DNA of 64,000 nucleotides, taken from assembly GCF_042658925.1 (NCBI RefSeq), contig NZ_JBHSRF010000023.1:51112-115111 (forward strand), given 5' to 3'. The translations under genes were made by a program, and so were the position numbers. A model generated the notes under the pieces. That model ran no database searches. It was not told where the DNA came from and worked only from the letters and a program-made list of their open reading frames with translations. This DNA comes from Sphaerisporangium aureirubrum. GTDB lineage: Bacteria > Actinomycetota > Actinomycetes > Streptosporangiales > Streptosporangiaceae. Below, piece after piece: positions 8,860 through 18,625 of the stretch; position 1 is the stretch's first letter, and every line of letters starts with the position of its first letter.

Positions 8860-9101
8860 CGGCCTTGGGCATTGGGAGAGCAGGAAACAGTTGGCGGGCG
8901 GCGTACGGTGCTCGAAGTGGCCGGCGCGCTGGCGCTTTCGCGCCTGACAGCGCCTCCCACGTGGCGGGAGGGCAACGACGACGAGGTCCGCCTCGGGGTT
9001 GTCATAGACGTTGCCACTCCTCCAGCAGATCGTCGGTCTCCCGTGGGGACCAGGAACATGTCCTCGAGCCGGATCTTCGCATCCTGGGCGGCTTTGATCA
9101 T
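8860..9101 (-). pseudogene. possible decayed immunity gene downstream of the RHS toxin gene
   Basis: Directly downstream of the RHS stop (51 bases away, same strand) an ATG at 9101 opens MIKAAQDAKIRLEDMFLVPT; the sense continues in a second frame as DDLLEEWQ and in a third as VYDNPEADLVVVALPP. The pieces are collinear and protein-like, as if one small acidic protein gene had suffered two frameshifts. Position after a polymorphic toxin C-terminus is where immunity genes sit. This is inference from position and frame quality; no family was recognised. Confidence 0.3.
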
Positions 9102-9151
9102 GACCCCGGGGGCAGAGCCAAAGCGACACCAACGTTGGGCGCGGAAGGCAA

Positions 9152-12100
9152 TCATTTTCCGCGTTGGGGCTGGCCGGGGCCCGTGGACTCGGACCCCTGC
9201 TGGCTGCTGGCGAACGGGTCGGTCGGAATGGTCAGGTGCATGAACGGCGTAAGGTCGGCGAGCATCGGAGTCGGTGGCTGGTTGCTGAGCCGTCCGAAGG
9301 TGGGGTTCCTCCCCGCGAGATCGACGGGTCCTGGCAGTTGGCGCTGGTATCGCTGGAACAGCCACTTGACGCCGGCGCCTGGTCGAAGGAGCTCACCTGG
9401 CCGAACGTCGAACTCGACATAGGGATCATACTTCTCGAGCGGACGTCGGCCGGCCATCAGGCGACTCCACGTTCGAAGCTGGGATGCCCGCCACGGCAGG
9501 ACCCAGGTACCCGTTCTACTTCCTTCCACGGCTACCTTTAGGCTGGTCGGGGCGGGTGTGGCGTTGATGGTATTCCTGCTCTCGATACTGGCTAGACGAG
9601 CCCTCGTCGTCACGTGAGTGACGCGGGTGACGCCTTCAGTGGGGTTGAGGAACTCGCGGCCCATGGTCGCGATACGTCCCCAGCGGGTACTGAGCGGATC
9701 GACTGGGCCCAGCCCTCGAGTGGGTGAGAAGATCGTCCCCTTGCCGAAGGCTGCAGACCTGACGTGCTTCGAGAAGAACGGCACGACCGACAAGACGAGG
9801 TCGAAAGCTGCGGTTGCCCGGTTGCCCTGCTCATACTCCTCAGCGGCGCTGACCACCCCCAATCCGGCGAGCGGGATTGCCAACTCGGGCGCGACGACGA
9901 GTACCGGTCCGAGGACCGCGCCGGTGACACCCGACCACAGCAACTCACCCACGTCGAACTCGGCGTCGGGCTGTTCCATCCTCCGTATTTGCTGGCGTAT
10001 CGTGTTCGTGCCGAGCCCCGCGAGGAGGCCGAGCCCAGCTGCGATCGCCAATCCGATGAGCACTGCGATGTCACCGTCAGGGTCAATGTAGTTGAGCGGG
10101 TCATGGTGGGTGTAGCCATACCGGTCGGCGCTGTCCACGTAGCCGGACGGGTCTGGCTGCAGGAATCTCCCTGTCGTCGCGTCGTACATTCGGGTGCGAG
10201 CGTCGTAGCGCTCCATCGCGAGCAGCGGGAGTCCGGCGTACACGACCGGCCCGACGGTGGTCGCGGTGAGTGGCGTGATCCCGTCGCTCGCGAAGACCGA
10301 AGCTTCGCCGAACACGTCGAATCGGTATCGCTCCAGGACGGTGCCGACGTCGTCGGCGTAGCCGAGCACGGACTGGAGAGGGTCGTGGAGAGGGAGCAGG
10401 TTCCTTCCCGTGCTGATCATGATGATCTCGTCGGAGCCGGGCCCATTAACGTACTGGCGGGTGGGGCCGCCGCTACCGGTGTTCTGTTCTTCGATTAGTC
10501 GGTGTCCAAGATGCACGCGGGTGATCGTGGTGTTGTTCTCTGTGCGCCGCACTACCCGTCCAAGTGGGTCGAACTCCTGGTGTAGGACTACCGCGGCGGC
10601 GGCGCGAGCCTCGATCAGACGCCCCAACGCGTCGTAGGTGTAGGTGTATTGCCCGTCGGCTACGAGCCGCCCATCGTTGTCGTAGGTGTAGGGCACCACG
10701 CCCGGCCCTTCGGACACGTTCACTACGGCGTATGTCGGGGTGAGCGTGAAATCGCGGACAAGGGGTCCAGTGCCGGAGTCCGTGCTTTCTCGGGTCCGGG
10801 CATCGGCGAGGTTGAGTTTGAAAGCCTGGGTCCGCCGCGGCGCGAGCCCTGCCGCTACCGCGATCTGGGCGTTGGCCGCGGTCAGGTCGAGGTGGGTACC
10901 GGGGTCGGCGAGCGGGAGCCCTTCACGTACCTCCACCAGTCTGTCGAGGTCGTCGTAGGCGTAGGAAGCGGGCTCCTGCGGTGGATGCTGCGCCCACAGC
11001 AGTCGGCGGCGGCCGGCACCATCGTGCACCTGGTGCAACTCCTGCTGAGGCACGCCTGCCTGGTCGAGATAGGCGAGGCCAGTGAGTCGGGCGGCGCCGT
11101 CATAGCTCAGCTCCGACGTCCACCCGTTCCAGTGCGTCCGCTCCGCTAGTCGGTCTGGGCCGCGATAGCGACAGCGCGTGAGGACGGCTCCGGCCGCGAG
11201 CCTCCCGGTCAGTCCCGCCCCACCTGGGGCGGATAGCCGTACGGATTCCAGCCGCCCGAGAAGGTCAAGCTGGTACTCGTCGACCCGCAGGTCCGGGTAG
11301 GTCAGGCGAGCGGTTCCGGTGCTGTCGTCGTAGCCGATCGACGCCGTGCCACCGGAGGTCGTCTCCGACACCAGCCGGAGCAGGTCGTAGGTGCGCTCGA
11401 CCGCCTCGGCTCCCTGGCTCAGCCGTACGGCGCGGCGGAGCCCGTCGCTGAACACCTCGATGGCGGGTGTCGGCGCGACGCCGGGCCCTGCAGTGAAGTC
11501 GATCCGGCTCAGGGCACCATCTGCGCGGTAGGTGTAGGAGCGGCGCGTGCCGCCGGGGCTGGTCTCCGTGGCAGGCTGGATCCGGGCGTCGTAGGTGAAC
11601 AGATGGGTGCCCCCATCGGGGTAGTGGACGGCGGTGTTCCGGTCGCGGGCGTCGAAATCGTAGATCGTGGTGGCACCCTCGGGGTCGCGGTAGGCAGTCA
11701 TCCGGCCACCGGCGTCCCAGGTCATCGTGTGCGTCGCAGCGATCGCGAGGGTGAGATCGCGACCGACCGTGACCACCTCGGCGCGCAGACCGAAGGTGCG
11801 CCAGGTGACGCGGCCCAGCGGGTCGGTGTCCGACACCGGCAGGTCACGTGCGTCGAATGCTTGGCTGCTCACCCGGCCGAGCGGATCGGTGACTGTCGTG
11901 GGCCGGTTGCGGACGTCGTAGTCCACCGTCGTGACGAAGCTTTCGGCGCCCCCGCCGGGCAGCACATCCATCCGCTCGTGCCGCCTGAGGTTGCCGGCGG
12001 CGTCGTAGGTGTGGTGCTCCATATTGCCGAGGGCGTCGGTGGCCTGTACGACCCGGCCGATACCGTCATAAACGAACCGGGTGATCCCGCCGCGCTGGTC

Positions 12101-14965
12101 GATCTGCTGCACCACACGTTCGTCCTGGTCGTAGATGAGATCGACGGATCTGCCGACGATTAGGCGGCGGACCGGGCGGCCACGCTCGTCGTAGGTCGTG
12201 GTCGCCTCGAAGAGGGGGCCGATGATGCCCGGTGCGGTGAGGCCGTCGATCCGGAGTCGTTCGAGCCGATCGAATGCGTTGAGTGAGAGTCGGATGCGGG
12301 TGCGCTCGGCGTCGGGATGGCCGTGCAGCCTCACCTCGCGCAAGCGGTCCCAGGCATCATAGGCGAAGTCCACCCGATGGCCGGCTGGGTCGATCACAGC
12401 GGACTGGTTGCCGTTGGCGTCGTACAGATAGCGGGTGGTGGCCTGTTCGGGCAGGCCGAACGCTTCAGTCTGGCTGAGGAGGAGCCGTCGTTCGTCATAC
12501 GCCAGAATCGTGCGTCGGCCGAGAGGGTCGACGATGGCATGGAGGGTGCCGGATGGGTCCCGTTGGTAGCGATACTCCAGCGGCTGCGCGGTGTTGGCGC
12601 CGTAGCGGGCGATATGCAGCGTGCCGAACTCGTCGTACTCAAAGTCGTGGACGATATACGGGTCGGCGAGGACTTCGTCGGTGAACTCTCCTCGAGGTTG
12701 CTCTTGGCGGCGGACCCGCCCGCTCGGCAGGTAGCGGTAGCGGGTTTCCGCAGGATCGCCCCCGATCAGTGGTCGGCGTACGGCTGTCAGGTAGCCAAGC
12801 TCGTCGACGTCGTGTTCGGTGCGATTGCCCAGCCCGTCGATGAAGGCCACGGGGACGCCCCAGGCGTTGTACTCAAACGACTGTGTCTGGGCGGCTCCCC
12901 CTGCATCGCGCGTGATCTGGCGCAGGTAGCCGACGTCGCCGCCCACAGCGCTGTAGTCGTACTGGTCGATGTGACCTGCGCCGCTCGTGTACTGGATGAG
13001 TTGCCCGAAGGCGTTGTAGGCGAGCAGTTCGTGCCGCCGCTGGAGGGCACCAGACGGCAGGGTGGCATCCGGATATTCGATCCGGACGATATCCCCCACC
13101 GTGCCGGTGAGCTCCTCGTAGTCGAAGATCCAGGTGGTCAGATTTCCCAGCTCGTCGTGGTGGGTCTTGAGCCGGTGGAAGAACGGCTCGTAGGTGTAGC
13201 GGCTGACCACACGTGAAGGGCTCGGAGCCGTGGCTGGCGCTACCAGCTCAAGGCGCAACAAGTTGCCGCGGGCGCGCGGATCCGCCGCTGTTGCGTCGTA
13301 CCGCATGAGGCAGCCAAACCCGTTCGGCTCATAGCGTTCGGTCAGGTTACCGGCCTCGTCGTATCGGTAGGTGCGCGCCACCAACCGCAGGCTGCCATCG
13401 AGCACCAGCCGCACTCGCTGGTCGAGAAGGTCGCCCCGGTAGTTGAAGGTGTAGACGAACAGGTTGTCGGGATCGTCGACTTCGACTCGCCAGGCCGGAA
13501 TGTTGATGGCGTCCGGTGTGCGCGGGACGAACTGCAGCCGGGTGGTTGTGTAGAGCGTGTTGAATCCGCCGACCTCCTGCCGTACCACGCGCGCGAAGTC
13601 GTCGGAGCTTGGATCTTGACCGTAGATGTTCTCGACGACCTCTCGGCCATCGGGGTCGATGACCTTCGTGAGATTGTGCCGTAGGCCTGGTGATTCGCTG
13701 AACCTGTCGTCGTACTCATATCGCGTCGTGACGCCGTCGGGGAACGAGGGTGTGGGCGGGGTGATGACGGCGACCAGATGCTCGGCTTCATCGTCGTGGA
13801 CGTACTCCCAGACACGGCCCGAATGGTCGCGGACTCGTTCGAGCCTGCCGCAGTCGCCGTAGCCGAAGAGGATCGAGCGTCCGGCGTGGTCGGTGACGCT
13901 GTCTGGCCTGCCCTGAGGATCGTAGGTAAGCTCGTGCGTGTTGCCGCTGCGGTCCTCGACGCGCACAAGCGGGATCCGGTCGGAGTGCGGGTAGCCCGCG
14001 GGTGTATGGAAGATCCGGCGCATGCCATTGAGGTCGGTCAGCACGTAATGGTTGGGCAATGGACCGGCGGCGGGCTGGAATTCCAGCAGCTCACGCCCGC
14101 CTACGGGGGCGTCGAAACCGCCAGCCGGTATCGCGGTGTGAACATCTTCACGCAGTTCGCCCGTCCATACGGCCACCCGTCCGTCAGTGAGCTCACGCAG
14201 GTACACGTTGTAGTTGTGGTCCCAGTTGTAACCCCACGGTCCGAACCACACTGGCCCACTCCGATAGTGGCGGACCAGGCGCAGCGGGAAGCCGCGCGAA
14301 GCGATCTCGACGTCGGCGACCGTCACCACAAACTCCCCCGAGAACAGCTCGACGGGGTCTCTTACCTGAATCTGGTTCTGGGTGTTGCCGATCCCGAAGT
14401 CGGGATGCATCGCACCCTCTGGCGCCTCATTCCGGACGACGTGCTGCAGCGCTTCCTCCAGGTCACCTGGGGCGATACCGCCGTCCAGCAGGAGTTGCGC
14501 CACGTCGTAGGCGGTGAGCGGGTCGAGCGGCGAGAAGTACTGCTGCGCTAGCAGCCGTCCGTCGGAGCCCCCCGGATCACGCGGTGTGCTCGTGGTTGTG
14601 CCTGCGGGCTGCGGGTCAGGGACGCCGAGCGACTGCGGGGTCTCCGGCTCGCCGGATGCGGGTGCACCGCCGTCAGTTGAACCAGGGTCGGTGATCGGCG
14701 GCGGTTCCACTGGAGCGTCCAGGACTGGTGATGCACCGTCCGGCCCGCCACCGGATGCGGTGCACTCCTGCTGCAACGCCTCCAGACCTTGGGGAAGCGC
14801 GTCGCGCACCGTCCTGTTCGCGGCGGTGACCGCGTTGATGAATCGCACGGTCGTGCACGCGTCATCGAACCACCGGTAGTCTCCGGGGGCCAGCACCACT
14901 CGTTCGTCCTCGAAGAGGATGTCGAGCGTGGGACCGGTTTGTTCATAGTAGTACGGCCCGGGCAT
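9152..14965 (-). CDS. RHS/YD-repeat polymorphic toxin-like protein
   Basis: 1937 residues. Residues about 1-195 form an unrecognised N-terminal part with a Pro/Ser/Thr-rich linker. A DUF6531-like segment follows (DPVELFSGEF, FPLRLVRHYRSG, FGPWGYNWDHNYNVYL), then a long YD-repeat shell (many Y-D-x-x-G-R and DPLGR units). The core closes at about residue 1593-1632 with MYDATTGRFLQPDPSGYVDS. The following 305 residues hold a hydrophobic stretch (VLIGLAIAAGLGLLAGLG) and a unique C-terminal domain, about 1775-1890 (VTHVTTRARLASIESRN, KYDPYVEFDV, GVKWLFQRYQRQLPGPVDL), the likely toxin. The H-T-T and Y-D positions faintly resemble the HYD1 group of ADP-ribosyltransferases; that is a guess. No signal peptide is seen. 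A strong AGGGGGACGGG site precedes the ATG, and the gene follows the PASTA-protein gene by 29 bases. Confidence 0.9.
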   Translation of the reverse strand: MPGPYYYEQTGPTLDILFEDERVVLAPGDYRWFDDACTTVRFINAVTAANRTVRDALPQGLEALQQECTASGGGPDGASPVLDAPVEPPPITDPGSTDGGAPASGEPETPQSLGVPDPQPAGTTTSTPRDPGGSDGRLLAQQYFSPLDPLTAYDVAQLLLDGGIAPGDLEEALQHVVRNEAPEGAMHPDFGIGNTQNQIQVRDPVELFSGEFVVTVADVEIASRGFPLRLVRHYRSGPVWFGPWGYNWDHNYNVYLRELTDGRVAVWTGELREDVHTAIPAGGFDAPVGGRELLEFQPAAGPLPNHYVLTDLNGMRRIFHTPAGYPHSDRIPLVRVEDRSGNTHELTYDPQGRPDSVTDHAGRSILFGYGDCGRLERVRDHSGRVWEYVHDDEAEHLVAVITPPTPSFPDGVTTRYEYDDRFSESPGLRHNLTKVIDPDGREVVENIYGQDPSSDDFARVVRQEVGGFNTLYTTTRLQFVPRTPDAINIPAWRVEVDDPDNLFVYTFNYRGDLLDQRVRLVLDGSLRLVARTYRYDEAGNLTERYEPNGFGCLMRYDATAADPRARGNLLRLELVAPATAPSPSRVVSRYTYEPFFHRLKTHHDELGNLTTWIFDYEELTGTVGDIVRIEYPDATLPSGALQRRHELLAYNAFGQLIQYTSGAGHIDQYDYSAVGGDVGYLRQITRDAGGAAQTQSFEYNAWGVPVAFIDGLGNRTEHDVDELGYLTAVRRPLIGGDPAETRYRYLPSGRVRRQEQPRGEFTDEVLADPYIVHDFEYDEFGTLHIARYGANTAQPLEYRYQRDPSGTLHAIVDPLGRRTILAYDERRLLLSQTEAFGLPEQATTRYLYDANGNQSAVIDPAGHRVDFAYDAWDRLREVRLHGHPDAERTRIRLSLNAFDRLERLRIDGLTAPGIIGPLFEATTTYDERGRPVRRLIVGRSVDLIYDQDERVVQQIDQRGGITRFVYDGIGRVVQATDALGNMEHHTYDAAGNLRRHERMDVLPGGGAESFVTTVDYDVRNRPTTVTDPLGRVSSQAFDARDLPVSDTDPLGRVTWRTFGLRAEVVTVGRDLTLAIAATHTMTWDAGGRMTAYRDPEGATTIYDFDARDRNTAVHYPDGGTHLFTYDARIQPATETSPGGTRRSYTYRADGALSRIDFTAGPGVAPTPAIEVFSDGLRRAVRLSQGAEAVERTYDLLRLVSETTSGGTASIGYDDSTGTARLTYPDLRVDEYQLDLLGRLESVRLSAPGGAGLTGRLAAGAVLTRCRYRGPDRLAERTHWNGWTSELSYDGAARLTGLAYLDQAGVPQQELHQVHDGAGRRRLLWAQHPPQEPASYAYDDLDRLVEVREGLPLADPGTHLDLTAANAQIAVAAGLAPRRTQAFKLNLADARTRESTDSGTGPLVRDFTLTPTYAVVNVSEGPGVVPYTYDNDGRLVADGQYTYTYDALGRLIEARAAAAVVLHQEFDPLGRVVRRTENNTTITRVHLGHRLIEEQNTGSGGPTRQYVNGPGSDEIIMISTGRNLLPLHDPLQSVLGYADDVGTVLERYRFDVFGEASVFASDGITPLTATTVGPVVYAGLPLLAMERYDARTRMYDATTGRFLQPDPSGYVDSADRYGYTHHDPLNYIDPDGDIAVLIGLAIAAGLGLLAGLGTNTIRQQIRRMEQPDAEFDVGELLWSGVTGAVLGPVLVVAPELAIPLAGLGVVSAAEEYEQGNRATAAFDLVLSVVPFFSKHVRSAAFGKGTIFSPTRGLGPVDPLSTRWGRIATMGREFLNPTEGVTRVTHVTTRARLASIESRNTINATPAPTSLKVAVEGSRTGTWVLPWRASQLRTWSRLMAGRRPLEKYDPYVEFDVRPGELLRPGAGVKWLFQRYQRQLPGPVDLAGRNPTFGRLSNQPPTPMLADLTPFMHLTIPTDPFASSQQGSESTGPGQPQRGK

Positions 14966-14994
14966 CCCGTCCCCCTTCCGGTGCAGACCAGCGG

Positions 14995-17259
14995 TCAGGA
15001 GTCGCTAGGCGCGGTCACCGACTCTTCGTCGCTGGCGCCAATGACGAGTACGATCTCGCCTCCCGGGGTGATGGCGGCGCCCGCGGCGGGGATCATCGAC
15101 AGAACCGTTCCTGCCGGTTCGTCGGTAGTCCTGTGCAGAATGATCACCGGATCTTCGGTGACCCCGGCACGTCGCAGGTCCTCCACCGCTTCGCCCTGCG
15201 ACCGGCCGACAGTCTCCGGCAGGACCACGCTGAGCCCGCTGGACACCACGAGGTCGATGCTCGGCGTATCGCCGCGATATAGGCCCGGGGCGGGGTATTG
15301 TGCCAGCACCGTGCCCTCGGGACGAGGGCTGTCGATCATCTCGACGGCGCCGGATGACATGCCCTGGCCAGCCAGAGTACGGCGCGCGTCGGCGAGCGGT
15401 CGGCCAATCAGGTCCGGGATGCTGGGCGGCGGATCGTATCGATGACCCCTCTCAGGGTCGGGACCTGCGACACCGACTACGCTTCGGCGCAGAGCAAGCG
15501 TGCCGTCAAGATCGAGGTCGAACCGATCGGAGATCTCATCGAGCGACATGGTGAGCACGCGGCCACGCGAGACCCGCCCAGCCGCACGGCGCAGTAGCTC
15601 GCGCACAGCATCCGGCAGATTCCGCAGAGCGGTGACAGGTTGGTTGTCGGGATGCTCGGGCCGCCGGACGAGCTGGCTGAGCAGCCCGCCAACGATATCG
15701 GTGTCAGCGAAACCGACGGCTCCGGCCGGGTAGCGGGCCGGATCGTTCAGACTGCGCCGCAGATAGTCACCGATGATGTGACGAAGCTGATTGGCGTTCT
15801 TGACGGTCATACTCTGCGCCTGTCCGACGGGGACATCAGCCGGCAGCTCGCGCAACGGCTTCTCCCAGACGACCGAGTCCGAGTTTATGCCATAGTCCCG
15901 CTGGTCGCAGCAGCAAACCCCGCGACCAGTGAGATAGAGCGTCTTGGTGTAGCCGGACACGTCAGGTTTCTTTTTACGGATGTAGACGGTGATGACCATG
16001 TCGAGGAGCCCGTCGTGGCTGACGTTCCCCAAGCTCCCCCAGGGGCCATCCTCGAACCAGGCACTGACCTTGCCGTAGGCCGTGACATGGTCGGGTTGGA
16101 CGCTTGCGACGCGCGCCGCTTCGATCCGATCGCCACTTATTGAGTCGATCCTGTATCCACCGCTCCGTTCGACGTCAATCTCCCAGCCGTCGGGCGGGTT
16201 GAAGGTCTCGGCGTTCTCAGCGTGAGTGGTGCTCGAATCGTTGCCGAGGCTGCCACCAGTGTCCTCGGCCTTCTTCTCCACATGCAGAGTCAGGGGGCGG
16301 GTATCCGTCTGATAATGGAATATCGGGACGCTTGCGATGTGCGAGGTCTCCAGCCAGGCTTCGACGCAGGGTGGGCTGGTGGTTTTGGGGCGCATCACGA
16401 CCAGGAAGAATTCCTGGATGCCCTCAAGTTCGCGGGGTCCGTTAACGAATCCCGTCTCGGTCTGCACGACATTTGGCCGGGGCAGCAGGAAGAACACAGC
16501 CCGGTTCGTGCCGATATGATAACCGTCGAGCTGGTGATACATCTGAGTGAGCTGGGTGGTGTGCGAGAACGTCTCGCGCATTTCGCGCGCCTGGTCGGTC
16601 GTCCGAAGGTTCGTGTACTCCGATTGGCTGATGTCCTTGGTGCCCCACTGGCCACTGACCCCGACGCCGCCGCCCGTTCCTGCGACCTCGCCTGCAATGT
16701 TGACACCGCCAAAAATGTCGAGCACCTCGTGCGAATCGGTCGTGGTCGTACCCTTGCGAACGTTCACGTTCTCGAGCGAGCGTGACATCATCTCGCCGGT
16801 CTCTGAGACAAGCTCGTACAGTTCGCGCTTCTTCGGCTCGAAGTCCGCGAAGTACGGAGAGGAACTCCAGTCGTAGTCGTCGCTCTGATCGCCAGGCGAT
16901 GGCCCGATGGTCACCTGAACGATGGCGCCATAGCAACCGTAGTACCGGTTGACGACGTCCGTGTAGTTCTCGATGACGGTCGGATCGCTCCACGTGGTGT
17001 AGATCTTCCGGTCCTTGACCCCGACCTCTTCCGGGTCGGGCTGATAGCCGGTGATGGAGCAGACCACCTTGAGGTAGGAGACCGTCATGCCCTCGTAAGC
17101 CTGAACATCCTCGGGCGGCTCGTAGGAGAAGACAGCGAGGGAGGAGCGCCAGCGCATTGGGAATTCTCGGTCGCAGACCTGCTTGTCGAGCATGTCCTCG
17201 CTAACGCAGAGGCGCTTCCAGGGAATATCGACAGGTAGCTGCAGAGCGGTCGTAGCCAT
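14995..17259 (-). CDS. PASTA-domain protein upstream of the RHS toxin gene
   Basis: 754 residues. The first about 600 residues match no family I know: they contain many aromatic residues (RYYGCYGAIVQVTIGPSPGD), a Gly-rich patch (IAGEVAGTGGGVGVSGQWG) and beta-type segments (RAVFFLLPRPNVV, EFFLVVMRPKTTSPPCVEAW). Two PASTA repeats follow at about 613-676 (IPDLIGRPLADARRTLAGQG) and 677-742 (ETVGRSQGEAVEDLRRAGV). PASTA repeats bind peptidoglycan fragments or act as spacers. There is no signal peptide and no transmembrane segment. A strong GGGGAGAGG ribosome site precedes the ATG. Only 29 bases separate it from the RHS gene, so the two form an operon; it may be a carrier, adaptor or targeting subunit for the toxin. 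That role is inference. Confidence 0.8.
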   Translation of the reverse strand: MATTALQLPVDIPWKRLCVSEDMLDKQVCDREFPMRWRSSLAVFSYEPPEDVQAYEGMTVSYLKVVCSITGYQPDPEEVGVKDRKIYTTWSDPTVIENYTDVVNRYYGCYGAIVQVTIGPSPGDQSDDYDWSSSPYFADFEPKKRELYELVSETGEMMSRSLENVNVRKGTTTTDSHEVLDIFGGVNIAGEVAGTGGGVGVSGQWGTKDISQSEYTNLRTTDQAREMRETFSHTTQLTQMYHQLDGYHIGTNRAVFFLLPRPNVVQTETGFVNGPRELEGIQEFFLVVMRPKTTSPPCVEAWLETSHIASVPIFHYQTDTRPLTLHVEKKAEDTGGSLGNDSSTTHAENAETFNPPDGWEIDVERSGGYRIDSISGDRIEAARVASVQPDHVTAYGKVSAWFEDGPWGSLGNVSHDGLLDMVITVYIRKKKPDVSGYTKTLYLTGRGVCCCDQRDYGINSDSVVWEKPLRELPADVPVGQAQSMTVKNANQLRHIIGDYLRRSLNDPARYPAGAVGFADTDIVGGLLSQLVRRPEHPDNQPVTALRNLPDAVRELLRRAAGRVSRGRVLTMSLDEISDRFDLDLDGTLALRRSVVGVAGPDPERGHRYDPPPSIPDLIGRPLADARRTLAGQGMSSGAVEMIDSPRPEGTVLAQYPAPGLYRGDTPSIDLVVSSGLSVVLPETVGRSQGEAVEDLRRAGVTEDPVIILHRTTDEPAGTVLSMIPAAGAAITPGGEIVLVIGASDEESVTAPSDS

Positions 17260-17649
17260 GAGCCTCTCCCCTTCAAGGCCGACATCGAAGTCCTGCTATG
17301 CGGCTCCCGATTGCGTGCAGGAAGCGCGAGCGCACAGCCGCCGTGCATGTATGTCGCAAAGTCAACTCCGTCCGTGCCGTGCGGGAAACAAGCGATTTCC
17401 TATAAGGCCATCACCTCAGCTGATTGCCATGCCATGGGGTACACAACTCGCGTCTTATCGCTGACCTCGACCCGGGCGTCCAGTCGCGCACATGCCCCTC
17501 TACGTCCGTCTCAGCCAGCGTGGCGAAGTCGATCTTGTCCAGGTCAGGGTCGCCGGGATCGGGCGGCCGCTGTCCTTGCGCCACCGATCCTCACCAAGGC
17601 TGTGGACTCGACAGACCCGGGCGCCCGGTAGGAATGAACGCCCTCCTGG
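17260..17649. other. intergenic region upstream of the PASTA/RHS operon
   Basis: About 390 bases between the tnpA 3' end and the PASTA-protein gene. It must hold the promoter of the toxin operon. It has lower GC patches (around 17390-17420) but no dyad or consensus promoter I can place with confidence, and no coding sequence. Confidence 0.4.
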
Positions 17650-18516
17650 TCAGGGCGCGAACAAGATTCGAGATTCGAGGTCGAGCCGTGTGGTGGGATC
17701 GGTGGCCGGCGGGGTGAGGTTGAGGATCCAGTTGCCGAACCGGCGGATGATGTGGGTGATGTAGGGCGAGATGGTGGCCAGGTCATCGGTGTCGACTGGG
17801 CGGCCTTCGGCGGCGATGGCGTTGGCGGCGTCGGTGATGTCGCAGGCGGTGGAGTAGATGACGCAGTTGGCCAGCAGCTCGTTGAACTTGATGATCTTCT
17901 CGTGGTAGTCGGGATCGTTGTGGCCGATCAGCTTGCCGCCGAACATCAGCCAGTCGGCGAAGCCGTGGAAGGCCTCGTTGCGGTTGGTGATCGCCGTGAT
18001 CTGCTCGCGTAGATCCGGATCGGACAGGTAGCGCAGGAGCGTGATGGTACGCACCGCGCGGCCGAGCTCACGGAAGGCCCGATAGAGGCGGTTCTTGTGG
18101 GAGTGGTTCCCCAGCCGCCGCAGCAGGGTGACTGAGGAGATCCGGTTCTCCCGGATGGAGATCGCGGTGCGCAGCAGGTCGGTCCAGTGCGTCTCGATCA
18201 GCCGCCAGTCGATCGCATCCTCGCTGAACAGCGAGTCGATGTGCTGGTAGCGGGTGACCGGATCGGGCCTGTAGAAGATCAGGTCGTGCCAGTTGCGGAT
18301 GCGGGGCAGCAGGTCGAAGCCCAGGAGCGCGGCCAGGCCGAATACCGGCAGCGATTGGCCTTGGGTATCTGCGTGGATGGTGTCGGGCTGGATCTCCGAG
18401 GCCTTCTTCAGCAGCCCCTCGATGCTGTAGACGGCTTCCCAAACGCCGCAGGGGATGAAGTGGCTGAACAGGGCCACGTAGGTGTTGGAGATGTGCCGGT
18501 AGGCGAGGCCGCCGTA
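17650..18516 (-). pseudogene. tnpA: Tn3-family transposase, 3' part (cut off from its 5' part by the nested element)
   Basis: From Tyr codon 18516-18514 the frame reads YGGLAYRHISNTYVALFSHF, then IHADTQGQSLPVFGLAALLG with the second catalytic Asp region, LLPRIRNWHDLIFYRP, and the long C-terminal helical region down to the stop at 17650, as in DDE_Tnp_Tn3 domains. The frame upstream of 18520 is foreign sequence. The 5' part ends at 25494 (…EWHSRYG). Joining codon 25496-25494 (GGA, Gly) directly to 18516 restores RYGYGGLAYRHIS in frame; both breakpoints share GGA. Confidence 0.85.
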
Positions 18517-18625
18517 TCCTGAAGCGTGCGGGTTCGCCGATTCCTGGCTTGTGATCGAGCGGAACCTGCACGTGCTTACGCTCATCAGTGACTCTGCAGG
18601 TCGGGTTCGCTGGGAGTGCCGCGGC

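Noticed and set aside
9764..14551. Several plus-strand open frames of 120-300 residues
   Set aside because: All are antisense of the RHS gene; the repeated YD units create similar long open frames on the other strand.
17650..18516. A third, independent Tn3 transposase fragment
   Set aside because: First considered separate, but strand, order, frame and the shared GGA at the break show it is the 3' part of the copy ending at 25494.
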